A stretch of DNA of 64,000 nt, taken from NCBI GenBank assembly GCA_040264895.1, contig JBDQHL010000001.1, positions 62,001-126,000 on the forward strand, read 5' to 3'. This document shows positions 53,525 to 62,831 of this stretch, piece by piece. Source of the DNA: PGYR01 sp040264895. GTDB lineage: Bacteria; Bacteroidota; Ignavibacteria; Kapaibacteriales; UBA2268. Below the pieces are notes generated by a model. The model was given only the letters and a program-made list of their open reading frames with translations. It was not told the origin of the DNA and searched no databases. Numbering within the stretch: the first letter of the stretch is position 1; every line of letters starts with the position of its first letter. The position numbers were made by a program, and so were the translations under genes.

Positions 53525-55359
53525 TGAGAGGATTTACGAAAACTTATCTGCTATTGATACTATTAGTAACTGCTACTGCATCTATTATAGCACAAAACTT
53601 CACTGCGGCAGTGTCGAGCAATCCTGTGATAGAAGGTGAGCCTTTTCGAATACAATTTAGTGTTGACACCGATGCGTCTAACTTTAGACCACCCAGCTTT
53701 AGTGGTATGGAAGTGCTCCAAGGACCATCTCAATCGAGTAGCACTCAGATAATTAATGGGCGTTACAGCAGAGCACTAACCTTCACCTATGTGTTGAAAG
53801 CAACAAAAACAGGCACAATAGACATAAAGCCAGCCACTATACAAGTAGAAGGCAAACGACTACGTTCTAACTCTATAAAGTTAAGAGTTGTAGAACCTTC
53901 GGAAGCTGAAAAACAAAGACGTCAGCAAGAAGCAGAACGCGAAAAGAAAATGAAAGGCGATGCGATTGATATTATCAAGGATAATCTATACCTACGCACC
54001 AATGTTTCTAAGCGTGATGTATATGTGGGTGAGCAAGTAACCGCATCCTTTAAGCTGTATCAAAATGCTGATTTGAATATAGTTGGATTAGAATTAGAAA
54101 GTTCACCTGTACTTAATGGATTTTGGAGTCAGGAAATAGACTTAGGTGAATTACAATGGAAACGAGAGCAAGTTAATGGCGTTTGGTTTCGAGTAGCTAA
54201 CCTAAAGCAAGTCGTGCTTTTCCCTCAACAAAGCGGTAAATTAACTGTTGAGCCTTATGAGTTTAAGACAGTAGTAAGACTAAGAACAAGCGGTCAGCAA
54301 AGAAGTAGACGAAGTATTTTCGATGATTTTTTCAACCGTGGCTCTTACAAAGACTTTGAGTACAACCTAAGCTCATCACCAATAACTGTGAACGTAAAGT
54401 CACTACCCGAAGGAGCACCAAATGGCTTTAACGGTGCAGTTGGCAAATTCGATATGGAAGCCTGGGTAGATAACACTAAAACAGTTGCCAATGAGCCAAT
54501 AACAATGAAAGTAAAGATAAACGGCAAAGGTAACATAAAGCTATTCGACGCACCGAATATCAATCTACCACCCGATATGGAGACATTCGACCCAAAAACT
54601 GCCGACAACTCACGGTTGTCACTTGCTGGTATGTCTGGCGAGAAGATATTCGAATATCTTATCATTCCCCGTACACCTGGTGAATATAAAATAGAACCAG
54701 TTACTTTTTCTTACTTCGATTTGGGCTCCAAAACATATAAGACTCTCTCATCAGAAGAGTTTCTAATAACCGTTGGCAAAGGAGAATATGACGGCACAAG
54801 CAATGTATCCGGTGTCAGCCGCGAAGAGCTTCAGTTAATAGGGAAAGATATCCGATACATAAAATCGGACACCGAACTACAAGACAAAAATCATGGTGGA
54901 TTTTTTGGTACTCCATCATTCTATGCATTGATAATGCTACCATTCTTCTTATTCCTAATCTTGTTCATCATAATAGCAAAACGTAGAAAAGAAGACGACA
55001 ACACAGAATTAGTAAAAAACAAAAGAGCAAATAAATTAGCAAAGAAACGTTTAGCAGCAGCAGGAACTGCACTGAAATCGAACAACAGTTCTGACTTTTA
55101 CGAAGAGATAACAAAAGCATTATGGGGCTATATTTCTGACAAGCTGAACATACCAGTATCAGAGTTAAACAAAGATATGGTTCGCCAAAAATTAAACGAT
55201 ATAGCGATAGATGAAGATACAATCGACAAATTTATTTCTGCATTAGAAGAATCGGAATTCGCTCGCTATTCACCAGGTGGTGACACCACAGGAAAGATGC
55301 AGGAACTTTATGATAAATCGACTAATGTGATAACAAGCATAGAGCGAGGTATAAAATGA
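53524..55359 (+). CDS. batD: BatD-like protein
   Basis: 611 residues starting at the ATG that overlaps the batC stop (TAATG). It has a signal peptide (TYLLLILLVTATASIIAQ) and a large periplasmic beta-sandwich region with the BatD family pattern (FTAAVSSNPVIEGEPFRIQF, FSGMEVLQGPSQSSS, LIIPRTPGEYKIEPVTFSYF). One membrane helix (FYALIMLPFFLFLILFIIIA, about residue 470) precedes a cytoplasmic helical domain. BatD acts with the other Bat proteins in the envelope; the exact role is unsettled. Confidence 0.92.
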   Translation: MRGFTKTYLLLILLVTATASIIAQNFTAAVSSNPVIEGEPFRIQFSVDTDASNFRPPSFSGMEVLQGPSQSSSTQIINGRYSRALTFTYVLKATKTGTIDIKPATIQVEGKRLRSNSIKLRVVEPSEAEKQRRQQEAEREKKMKGDAIDIIKDNLYLRTNVSKRDVYVGEQVTASFKLYQNADLNIVGLELESSPVLNGFWSQEIDLGELQWKREQVNGVWFRVANLKQVVLFPQQSGKLTVEPYEFKTVVRLRTSGQQRSRRSIFDDFFNRGSYKDFEYNLSSSPITVNVKSLPEGAPNGFNGAVGKFDMEAWVDNTKTVANEPITMKVKINGKGNIKLFDAPNINLPPDMETFDPKTADNSRLSLAGMSGEKIFEYLIIPRTPGEYKIEPVTFSYFDLGSKTYKTLSSEEFLITVGKGEYDGTSNVSGVSREELQLIGKDIRYIKSDTELQDKNHGGFFGTPSFYALIMLPFFLFLILFIIIAKRRKEDDNTELVKNKRANKLAKKRLAAAGTALKSNNSSDFYEEITKALWGYISDKLNIPVSELNKDMVRQKLNDIAIDEDTIDKFISALEESEFARYSPGGDTTGKMQELYDKSTNVITSIERGIK

Positions 55360-56102
55360 AAAACATAATCATAGCCATATTATTTATACCATTTTTGTTA
55401 ATTGCTAATGCCTCCGATGATCTATTTCAAAAAGGCAACGAACAATATAGCAACAAGCAATATTCGGACGCCATTAATACTTATGAGCAGATACTAGACC
55501 AAGGAAATGCCTCTGCTGAGCTTTATTACAACTTAGCGAATGCTTATTATAAAACTGACAATATCGCCTACGCAATACTCAATTACGAAAGAGCCGACAA
55601 GCTAAGTGACAACGAAGACATAGACCACAATCTAACTATAGCTCGACTAAAAACCATAGACAAAGTAGAACGAGTAGAGCAAATATTCATAGTAGATTGG
55701 ATAGACGCACTCCGCAATTTGCAAAACTCCTCAAGTTGGGGTTGGTGGACAGTTGGCTTCGTTTGGGTGCTATTCGTATTCGCTGGGCTGCTAATATACA
55801 GCCGAAGCACAGCAATCAAAAAGCTATCAGTAGCAATGATATTTGCTACTTTAGTAATATCAATCGTAACATCGTATTTAGCATTTAGCTCACATCAAAA
55901 CGAATATGTAAAAGAATTTGCCATACTCACAGAGCAGAGTACTTACGTAAAAAGCTCACCCGACTCACAGAGCCAAGACCTATTCATCCTCCACGCAGGA
56001 GTGAAAATGCAAGTCTTAGACTCCGTCGGCGATTGGAGAAAAATCCGATTGGACAATGGCGAAATCGGCTGGGTTGACAGCGGCACATTCACAGTGATTT
56101 AA
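55356..56102 (+). CDS. batE: BatE-like TPR and SH3 protein
   Basis: 248 residues, overlapping the batD stop (ATGA). A signal peptide is followed by TPR repeats (GNEQYSNKQYSDAINTYEQIL, YYNLANAYYKTDNIAYAILNYE), two membrane helices (GWWTVGFVWVLFVFAGLLIY and the next), and a C-terminal bacterial SH3 domain (LTEQSTYVKSSPDSQS ... GDWRKIRLDNGEIGWV). This is the standard BatE layout and it ends the operon. Confidence 0.9.
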   Translation: MKNIIIAILFIPFLLIANASDDLFQKGNEQYSNKQYSDAINTYEQILDQGNASAELYYNLANAYYKTDNIAYAILNYERADKLSDNEDIDHNLTIARLKTIDKVERVEQIFIVDWIDALRNLQNSSSWGWWTVGFVWVLFVFAGLLIYSRSTAIKKLSVAMIFATLVISIVTSYLAFSSHQNEYVKEFAILTEQSTYVKSSPDSQSQDLFILHAGVKMQVLDSVGDWRKIRLDNGEIGWVDSGTFTVI

Positions 56103-56105
56103 TCC

Positions 56106-56200
56106 TTGGAAGTCCTCCCTTATCAGGGAGGATTTAGGTGGGTTTGAGATAAATAGAACCGTAGAAAAGTATCTTGGTCATTGAGCCTGTCAAAGTACAA
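56106..56200. repeat. REP-like palindrome cluster after batE
   Basis: A perfect CCTCCCT-TATC-AGGGAGG hairpin (56114-56131) is followed by ATTTAGGTGGGTTT and then a TCATTGAGCCTGTCAAAGT stretch (about 56178-56196). Similar words recur between genes in other Bacteroidota genomes, to my recollection. The hairpin may also end the bat transcript. Confidence 0.45.
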
Positions 56201-56219
56201 GCACAACGTACTTACTAAA

Positions 56220-57557
56220 TCAGACTACCTCCACCTTCCTCTCCTCAATATAATATGTCTTCATCTTACCCTTGCCTTTTATCTCTATCTCACCTCGCTC
56301 TACGTACTCAAACTCCTCGTATTCACTTACAGCTTCTTTGAATCGTTCGGTTATGTGCACTTGACCTGCTTCCGATGATGTTTCCATGCGGCTGGCTGTG
56401 TTTACTGCATCTGACCACATGTCATAGATGAACTTGTTCTCACCAATTACTCCTGCTACTACTGGGCCACAGTCCAGTCCAATTCTGACTTCTATCTTGG
56501 TGCCATCGGCTGTTCTGTAGTCACTCATCAGCTGTTTTACTTCTAGTGCCATTTGTGCGGCTCTGTGGGTGTTGTCTTTCTGTACTTCCGGTATACCAGC
56601 TGCTGCCATATAGCTATCGCCTATGGTCTTTATCTTCTCCAAGCCATACTTGTTCGAATAGTGTCATAGCTGATGAAAATAGCATTGAGAGCTTCGACTA
56701 ACTTTCGTGGGTCTTCATCCTTAGCCAGCTCTGTGAAGTTTACTATATCAATAAACACAATAGATGCTTGTGTGAAGTAGTCTGATATTGGATGTTCTCT
56801 CTTCTTCAATCGCTTGGCTATGCTGACTGGCAGTACATTGTACAACAGCTTGTCTGAGCGCTTCAGCAGTCTATAGATTATAAACATAACCACAGCCATC
56901 ACAATGATAAAACCAATGGAAAAGTAAAGAATTAGCTTTTCTCTCTTCTCTTGTTCTGCTATCTTCAGCTTCTGTTTTTCTATTTCTTTCTGCTTTAGGT
57001 CGTCTTCTCTAGCTTTTTCTAAAGCTGCTATTTTGTCACTGTTTTCTTGATTGAAGACAGAGTCTTTAAGCTTGTGATGTTCTTCAAGGGCATCATACGC
57101 TTTTCCCATTTCCCCTTTTTGTTTATAAGCCTCAGCTAACACACCTAAAACAAAACTCCTGCCATTCAGCTTACCAATTTCTTCATTGATTGTTAATGCC
57201 TTTTCAATATACTCAAGGGCTTTGGGATAGTCTGATTGACGACGATAGATATTCCCCATATTCCCTAGGCAAACTGCTTTTCCCTTTTATTTCCAATTTT
57301 TTCAGTTATCTTTAATGCTTTTCCAAAATACTCTAGGGCTTTGGGGTAGTCCGATTGAAAAGTATAAATATTACCCATACTTGCGAGATACGTTGCAATT
57401 CCAGATTTACCTCATTAGTATCACCCTTTGCATTTGGTAGTTCGGCAAGTAGTGAGTCTATTTTTGCCTGGCCTTGGAGGGGTTTTGCATTAGCTGTTGC
57501 TTGGGTTGTTATGCTTAGTGATAGCAGTGTTATTAGAACTATTAATATTGATTTCAT
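56220..57557 (-). pseudogene. TPR-class III adenylate/guanylate cyclase, broken by at least three frameshifts
   Basis: Read on the minus strand, a signal-peptide start (MKSILIVLITLLSLSITTQA, ATG at 57557) shifts frame near 57410. TPR-like repeats (MGNIYTFQSDYPKALEYFGKAL) follow, with another shift near 57260, then further TPR (GNIYRRQSDYPKALEYIEKAL), a coiled region, one membrane helix (LILYFSIGFIIVMAVVMFIIY) and the cyclase catalytic domain (ASIVFIDIVNFTELA). A 1-base loss near 56650-56665 breaks the catalytic domain before KIKTIGDSYMAAAG ... GENKFIYDMWSDAVNTASRM. Intact relatives are membrane-bound TPR cyclases common in Bacteroidota. As written, no functional enzyme can be made. Confidence 0.85.
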
Positions 57558-57792
57558 ACATTGTCTGTTTAGATATGGGTTTAAAATGCACTGCAATATA
57601 TGAAATTATTGGGTATTGTTTTTAGGAAAACTTAGTAAGGTTTTAATCTCATGTCTTCCAACCCTCATAATTAATAACAGCCTTTCACTTTTTTATTATC
57701 GTCACAATTACTTTGATATTAATTAACATGTGGATAGTTTGAAATAAAAAAATTCGCTATATTCTATAATAACAAAAGAAGATAATTGATTA

Positions 57793-58266
57793 ATGACTAA
57801 CAACGATATATTACGAAGATTACGATACCTCTTCGACTACAGTGATTCCAAGATAATCGAACTATTCAAACTAGCCGGTTCAGACGTGGAAGAAGCTGAC
57901 TTATTCGACTGGTTTAGGAAAGACGACGACCTCGATTTAGCTGAGATGAGCGATAGGGAAATGGCGACTTTCCTCAACGGATTGATAATAGAAAAACGAG
58001 GAAAAAGAGATGGCCCACAACCCGAACCCGAAGATCGGCTGACCAATAATATTATACTCCGAAAGCTAAAAATAGCATTGGATTTGAAGTCCGATGACAT
58101 AATAGAATTATTCGCACTGACGGATAAGAAGATTAGCCCACATGAGTTAAGCTCCTTTTTCCGAAGACCAGGACACAAATCATACCGTCCATTTATGGAT
58201 CAGTATTTGCGTAATTTTTTGAATGCACTGCAAACTAAAAACTCAAAAGAACCGGGAAGTATTTAG
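57793..58266 (+). CDS. YehS/DUF1456 family protein
   Basis: A 157-residue protein with two copies of the DUF1456 helical module. The first is NDILRRLRYLFDYSDSKIIELFKLAG, and the second, from about residue 84, is NNIILRKLKIALDLKSDDIIELF. E. coli YehS is the best-known member and has no assigned biochemical role. It starts about 235 bp from the cyclase pseudogene, which points the other way. A long hairpin follows it. Confidence 0.92.
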   Translation: MTNNDILRRLRYLFDYSDSKIIELFKLAGSDVEEADLFDWFRKDDDLDLAEMSDREMATFLNGLIIEKRGKRDGPQPEPEDRLTNNIILRKLKIALDLKSDDIIELFALTDKKISPHELSSFFRRPGHKSYRPFMDQYLRNFLNALQTKNSKEPGSI

Positions 58267-58272
58267 TTAGAA

Positions 58273-58307
58273 TTATCAAAACTTGCAAAATTTACAAGTT
58301 TTGATAA
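58273..58307 (+). repeat. Perfect 13-bp inverted repeat after yehS-like gene
   Basis: TTATCAAAACTTG and CAAGTTTTGATAA flank a 9-base loop. There is no T run on the plus strand, so it may be a rho-independent terminator of weak type or a regulatory dyad ahead of the BLUF-cyclase gene at 58380. Confidence 0.6.
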
Positions 58308-58379
58308 CTAGTAAATAAGCAATATATCCGAAATTGTATAAATACTGAGAAGAGAGCTAGGAATGACAAAAGGTAAATA

Positions 58380-59387
58380 ATGAAAAGGATAACATATATT
58401 AGTAGAATTACTAATACACTTTCATCTAAAGAAATTGAAACCATTGGTATTATTTCTAGTGAAAATAATAAGCAAGTTAATATTACTGGCACATTAGTTT
58501 GCTTCGAAAAATTGTTTTTCCAGATTATTGAGGGAGATGAAAAAGACGTTGATCGGCTTTATCTAAAAATTGGCAAAGACCCTAGGCATAAAGAAGTTCT
58601 GAGACTTAAGACAGAATATAACGTAAGCAAACGACTTTTTCCTAAATGGTCTATGAGAACTATCAATCTGGATAATAATGTTGATGATTTATTACGCCCA
58701 ATTAAGATTTTGTTACAAACCGTTGTAGAGTCGCATTCCATTATAGCGCGTTATACGCAACCTACTATTCTAAAAATATTGAACAGAGGTATAAACCCTC
58801 TATATGCTACACCTGTCAGAGCAGAAAAAGTAATTTTATTTGCAGATATCCTCTCCTATACTTCAATTAGTGAAAAAATGCCAACAGATAGTATTCTATT
58901 AGTCCTGGACACCTATTTTGAAATTTGTAGTCGCATAATCCTTGAAAAAGGAGGCGAAGTTAACAAATTTATGGGTGATGGGTTAATGGCATATTTTGAT
59001 ACTTCGCAAGCGGACAATGCCATACATTCATGTCTAGAAATATTAGAAGAATTGCAGACTTTACACAAAAACTCGTCAGAAGATTCACCACTGCAGTTAC
59101 TTAATTCTGGATTTGGGCTTGCTCAAGGATCAGTTATTGAAGGTAATATGGGTTCTCACTTTAAAACAGACTATACGATTATAGGTGATGCCGTGAATTT
59201 TGCAGCCCGGTTAGAAGGTTTGACTCGTCAAGTCAAACGGTCATTGGTTTTCTCAGAGTCGCTTAAACATAGCACAAAGGAACCCTGGCCTTTTACAAGT
59301 CTTGGGAAATTTTATCTTAAAGGGAAAGAGAATCATAAAGAAGTTTATTCAATTGACCATCACCTGGTCAACAACTTTAAAGGATAG
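58380..59387 (+). CDS. Blue-light-activated adenylate cyclase (BLUF domain plus class III cyclase, bPAC-like)
   Basis: A 335-residue soluble protein. Residues 1 to about 100 form a BLUF flavin domain with the photocycle residues in place: Y6 (ITYIS), N29 (NNKQVNITG) and Q48 (FFQIIEG), plus the FPKWSM strand with W90 and M92. A short linker helix region (IKILLQTVVESHSIIARY) joins it to a class III cyclase domain. The metal Asp residues are D156 (FADILSYTS) and D200 (KFMGD). The ATP-selecting pair is K196 and T266, and the transition-state residues N273 and R277 lie in AVNFAARLE. From memory the whole chain follows Beggiatoa bPAC almost residue for residue, one position shorter at the N-terminus. 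It should make cAMP in blue light. The RBS AAAAGG precedes the ATG; no cAMP receptor gene is nearby. Confidence 0.93.
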   Translation: MKRITYISRITNTLSSKEIETIGIISSENNKQVNITGTLVCFEKLFFQIIEGDEKDVDRLYLKIGKDPRHKEVLRLKTEYNVSKRLFPKWSMRTINLDNNVDDLLRPIKILLQTVVESHSIIARYTQPTILKILNRGINPLYATPVRAEKVILFADILSYTSISEKMPTDSILLVLDTYFEICSRIILEKGGEVNKFMGDGLMAYFDTSQADNAIHSCLEILEELQTLHKNSSEDSPLQLLNSGFGLAQGSVIEGNMGSHFKTDYTIIGDAVNFAARLEGLTRQVKRSLVFSESLKHSTKEPWPFTSLGKFYLKGKENHKEVYSIDHHLVNNFKG

Positions 59388-59503
59388 ATATATTCAATGA
59401 AAAAGAAATGTATAACGTCATAAGACACAAAACAAACGTTAAGCCTTTTTTAAGTCTTTTCGAATGGCGAAGATAAAATTATAAAAACAAACAAATAGTA
59501 GAC

Positions 59504-60664
59504 ATGAACAATTTTGAATTTAAGAATCCAACCAAAATATTATTTGGTAAAGGACAAATAGAAAACATAGCAAACGAAATCCCTAAAGATGCCAAAGTAT
59601 TGATGCTATTTGGTGGGGGAAGTATCAAAAAGAACGGAATTTATGAGCAAGTAAATGCAACACTTCAAAATCACAACGTCTTGGAGTTTGGAGGCATTCC
59701 TGCAAACCCAGAATATTCTGTCCTTATGGAAGCACTAAAAGTAATCAAAGAAGAGAATATCACTTATTTACTTGCTGTAGGTGGAGGTTCAGTGATAGAC
59801 GGAACAAAATTCCTTTCTGCTGCTGCCCTATACGAAGGTGAAGAGCCATGGGAAATACTAACCAACAAAATTCCTATAGATGAGGGGATGCCCTTTGCAA
59901 CTGTGCTGACCTTACCTGCTACTGGGTCTGAGATGAACTCAGGTGCTGTGATAACAAGAGAAGAAACAAAAGAAAAACTAGTCATGGGTGGCTCAGGATT
60001 ATACCCAGTGTTTTCGGTGCTCGATCCACAAGTAATACACTCAATACCTCACAAACAATTGGTGAACGGAATAACTGATGCCTTTACTCACGTATTGGAA
60101 CAGTATGTTACATTTCCTATTGGAGCCAGTCTCCAAGATAGATTGTCGGAAAGTATATTGCAAACCCTAATAGAAGTTGCTCCAAAAGTTTTGGAAGACC
60201 CAACAGATTACACAACTGGCTCTAACTTTATGTGGAGTTGTACTATAGCTTTGAATGGTTTGATCAAGCAAGGAGTTCCTACTGATTGGGCAATACATGC
60301 TATGGGTCATGAGCTAACCGCTCTTTATGGCATTGACCACGCGAGAACCCTAGCTATTATAGCACCGAGCCATTATGAATATAATCTCGATACGAAAAAA
60401 GAAAAGCTCGCTCAATATGCCGAGCGTGTTTGGAATATTACAGATGGATCTACGGAAGATAAAGCAAGAGCTGCAATCAAAAGAACAGAGGCATTCTTTA
60501 ACGAGATGGGAATAGACACTAAACTTTCTAAGTACACTGACGAATATGAAGGTACCGCTGAAGAAATCTCAAAAAGATTTACAGAACGAGGCATTGAGGG
60601 TCTTGGAGAGCATCAGAATCTAACCCCTGATGACGTAGAAAAAATTGTAAGAATGTCTTACTAA
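59504..60664 (+). CDS. yqhD: YqhD-type NADPH-dependent aldehyde reductase (iron-containing alcohol dehydrogenase family)
   Basis: A 386-residue member of the group III/iron-containing alcohol dehydrogenases, closely matching E. coli YqhD (387 residues). The nucleotide-binding region has FGGGSIKKNG and AVGGGSVIDGTKFL, with LTLPATGSEMNSGAV following. The metal ligands are D192 and H196 (GITDAFTH), H265 (IHAMGHELTAL) and H279 (IDHA). YqhD reduces toxic short aldehydes, such as those from lipid peroxidation, with NADPH. The gene has its own 116-bp upstream gap and is followed 38 bp later by the helicase gene. Confidence 0.93.
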   Translation: MNNFEFKNPTKILFGKGQIENIANEIPKDAKVLMLFGGGSIKKNGIYEQVNATLQNHNVLEFGGIPANPEYSVLMEALKVIKEENITYLLAVGGGSVIDGTKFLSAAALYEGEEPWEILTNKIPIDEGMPFATVLTLPATGSEMNSGAVITREETKEKLVMGGSGLYPVFSVLDPQVIHSIPHKQLVNGITDAFTHVLEQYVTFPIGASLQDRLSESILQTLIEVAPKVLEDPTDYTTGSNFMWSCTIALNGLIKQGVPTDWAIHAMGHELTALYGIDHARTLAIIAPSHYEYNLDTKKEKLAQYAERVWNITDGSTEDKARAAIKRTEAFFNEMGIDTKLSKYTDEYEGTAEEISKRFTERGIEGLGEHQNLTPDDVEKIVRMSY

Positions 60665-60702
60665 ATAATATTAGAAAACTAACTCAAAAACACGAACACA
60701 AA

Positions 60703-62043
60703 ATGTCAAACAACGAAAACACAAGCAACCCACTTACCAAATCTATACTCGAAAAATTTGAGATAGAAGAGCTGAACCCAATGCAGTTGGAGGCAGGTAG
60801 AAACATAAGGAAGAAGTCCGATGTAGTATTGCTCTCCCCTACTGGTACTGGTAAAACTCTGGCGTTTCTGTTGCCGCTAATAGAGACATTAGACCCAGAG
60901 AATACGGAGATTCAGATTCTAATAATAGTGCCTTCGCGTGAGTTGGCACAGCAGCTGTTACAAGTAGCTCGGGATATGGGTTCGGGGTTCAAGGTGAATG
61001 CTGTGTATGGTGGTCGTGCTGGCTCGCAAGATAAGCTCGATTTGCAGCACTTACCAGCTATTCTAATCGGAACTCCGGGACGTATAGCCGATAGATTTTT
61101 CAAGGATACTTACTCGCTCGATCATATCAAAACACTTGTGTTAGACGAGTTCGACAAATCGCTTGAAATGGGCTACGAAGATGATATGATGGATATAATA
61201 GAATCGCTGCCTAATGTAAAGCAGAGGATTCTTACATCAGCTACTCGTGATAATAAGATACCGAAGTTCGTGGGGTTGCAAAAGCCAGTATTCATCAACT
61301 ATGCTGATGAGGGTGTTCCTCAGCTGGCTATCAAAACGGTACTTGCACCCGACAGAGATAAGTTAAATTCTCTGGAAAAAACACTTGCTCACATTGGCCC
61401 AAAACCTGGCATTATCTTCTGTAGTTTCAAAGATGAGCTATATGACGTCAGTGAATTTCTGGATGATTGTGACATTTCGCACGAGTGCTTCCACGGAGAT
61501 ATGGAGCAACTTGACAGGGAACAAGCACTGATCAAATTCAGGAATGGAACTACACAGCTATTACTGGCAACCGATTTGGCTGCTCGTGGGCTCGACATTC
61601 CCGAACTTGCGTTTATTCTACATTACCGCTTGCCACTGCGATACAACGAATTTTTACACAGGAACGGACGTACTGCACGGATGAACACCGACGGAGTAGC
61701 GTACATACTCCACTGGACGGGCGAAGAACTACCGGAATACATACAGGACATAGCTCCAGAAGAAATAACGGTAGGCGATCTGCAGCCCTCACACGAGCCG
61801 GCACCAGTCAGATGGGTGACTCTATACATAACTGGTGGAAGACGCGAGAAAATATCCAAAGGCGACATAGCAGGTCTGTTTATGAAGCAAGGCAAGATAG
61901 ACAAAGACCAACTTGGCGTAATAGAACTACAAGAGGGCTGCTCTTACGTAAGTGTACACGCCAACATAGCAAGCAAGGCAGTAGAGAAAACCAATAATAC
62001 TAAGCTGAAGAAAAAGAAAGTTAGGATTAGTGTAGTGAAGTAA
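60703..62043 (+). CDS. DEAD-box RNA helicase with DbpA-like C-terminal domain
   Basis: 446 residues. The helicase core has motif I PTGTGKT (residues 46-52), PSRELAQQ, TPGR, motif II VLDEFDKS (DEFD in place of DEAD, 148-151), motif III SAT, and motif VI HRNGRTAR. The C-terminal ~70 residues fit the DbpA RNA-binding domain (GDIAGLFMKQGKIDKDQLGVIEL ... YVSVHA), which in DbpA directs the enzyme to 23S rRNA. A ribosome-assembly role is therefore likely (inference). The DEFD and HRNG variants are less common but known in this subfamily. Confidence 0.88.
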   Translation: MSNNENTSNPLTKSILEKFEIEELNPMQLEAGRNIRKKSDVVLLSPTGTGKTLAFLLPLIETLDPENTEIQILIIVPSRELAQQLLQVARDMGSGFKVNAVYGGRAGSQDKLDLQHLPAILIGTPGRIADRFFKDTYSLDHIKTLVLDEFDKSLEMGYEDDMMDIIESLPNVKQRILTSATRDNKIPKFVGLQKPVFINYADEGVPQLAIKTVLAPDRDKLNSLEKTLAHIGPKPGIIFCSFKDELYDVSEFLDDCDISHECFHGDMEQLDREQALIKFRNGTTQLLLATDLAARGLDIPELAFILHYRLPLRYNEFLHRNGRTARMNTDGVAYILHWTGEELPEYIQDIAPEEITVGDLQPSHEPAPVRWVTLYITGGRREKISKGDIAGLFMKQGKIDKDQLGVIELQEGCSYVSVHANIASKAVEKTNNTKLKKKKVRISVVK

Positions 62044-62266
62044 AGAGCCCAACAGTAATTACTAATGTCACTGCGAGACTTATCAATTTACTGATATGTT
62101 GTGGCAGTCTCAATTTGAGAATTGTGTACCTCTCTAAAAAAAGAGCTATTCAGCAAGGGAGCAAGTTCCCTTTTTGCTTTCCTGAATTTTTGTGAAAACG
62201 AGTAACAGAGTAACTGAAAAAACAGAAAAATAATTTATACATACACCCCTTGTATATTATAAAAAA
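62044..62266. repeat. REP-like palindromic spacer
   Basis: Shortly after the helicase stop, TGTCACTGCGAGACT ... TGTGGCAGTCTCA (about 62069-62113) is a nested palindrome: GAGACT pairs with AGTCTC, with an inner TATCA/TGATA. It resembles the GTCATTGCGAGG-type REP elements seen in many bacteria. The rest is AT-rich and shows no gene. Confidence 0.5.
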
Positions 62267-62693
62267 CGTGATTTCCAGCTGAGTACTCTTGATGTAATCT
62301 TTCCAAGTTTTCCCTTCTGGAAATTCTACTTTGTTGTGGTTTGTTTTCCATCGGAGTGAATCTTTCTCTTCTGTTAATTCATGATTGAACACATTCTTTC
62401 TTCCGAACCAAGCGTTATCAATTAGATTTACTTGTGCGTTGCATATCCACAAAGGAGTAAATATCTCGGCTTTGTCTTTGGTCCTCGACTTTTGTAGTAA
62501 CTTGTCTTTGTGAACTCTTGGCATTATCTCCAGTTATCTGTTGGTCAAATCGATATTCATCACCTAAATTCTGATAATTATCCGTTGCCCATATTATATT
62601 ATTTCTGGTCGTACGGTCGAACAGAAGCATATCCAGAACATTGGGATATTTTCTTACTATTTCGTTTTCTAATATGTCTATTTGTTGAGGCAA
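62267..62693 (-). pseudogene. Remnant of a restriction-modification methylase gene
   Basis: Two overlapping frames on the minus strand join into one fragment. The first (from 62693) reads NVLDMLLFDRTTRNNIIWATDNY ... FDQQITGDNA. After a frameshift near 62520 the second reads PRVHKDKLLQKSRTKDKAEIFTPLWICNAQVNLIDNAWFG ... TWKDYI ... LEIT. To my recollection this matches the N-terminal region of a type II-like restriction/methylase family in which a CGEAP-type catalytic stretch follows LEIT. Here the similarity stops at about 62267, so the methylase core is missing. No start codon better than TTG is present. Confidence 0.6.
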
Positions 62694-62831
62694 TTATTTT
62701 AGGTGTTTGTTCAAATGTTATAAAACCAATATAAGGAAAATTTGGAAGATGGCACATACCCTAAACAGGGTATAATTGTTATCTTAACCCACCCCACTTC
62801 CATTTCTTACTCCATTTCATTAACTTCGAAT
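62694..62831 (+). promoter_or_regulatory. Upstream region of the DUF255 lipoprotein gene with a small hairpin
   Basis: ATACCCT-AAAC-AGGGTAT (62756-62773) is a perfect 7-bp hairpin about 60 bp before the start codon at 62832. It has no T run and could be a regulatory dyad. No promoter box was identified with confidence. Confidence 0.35.
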
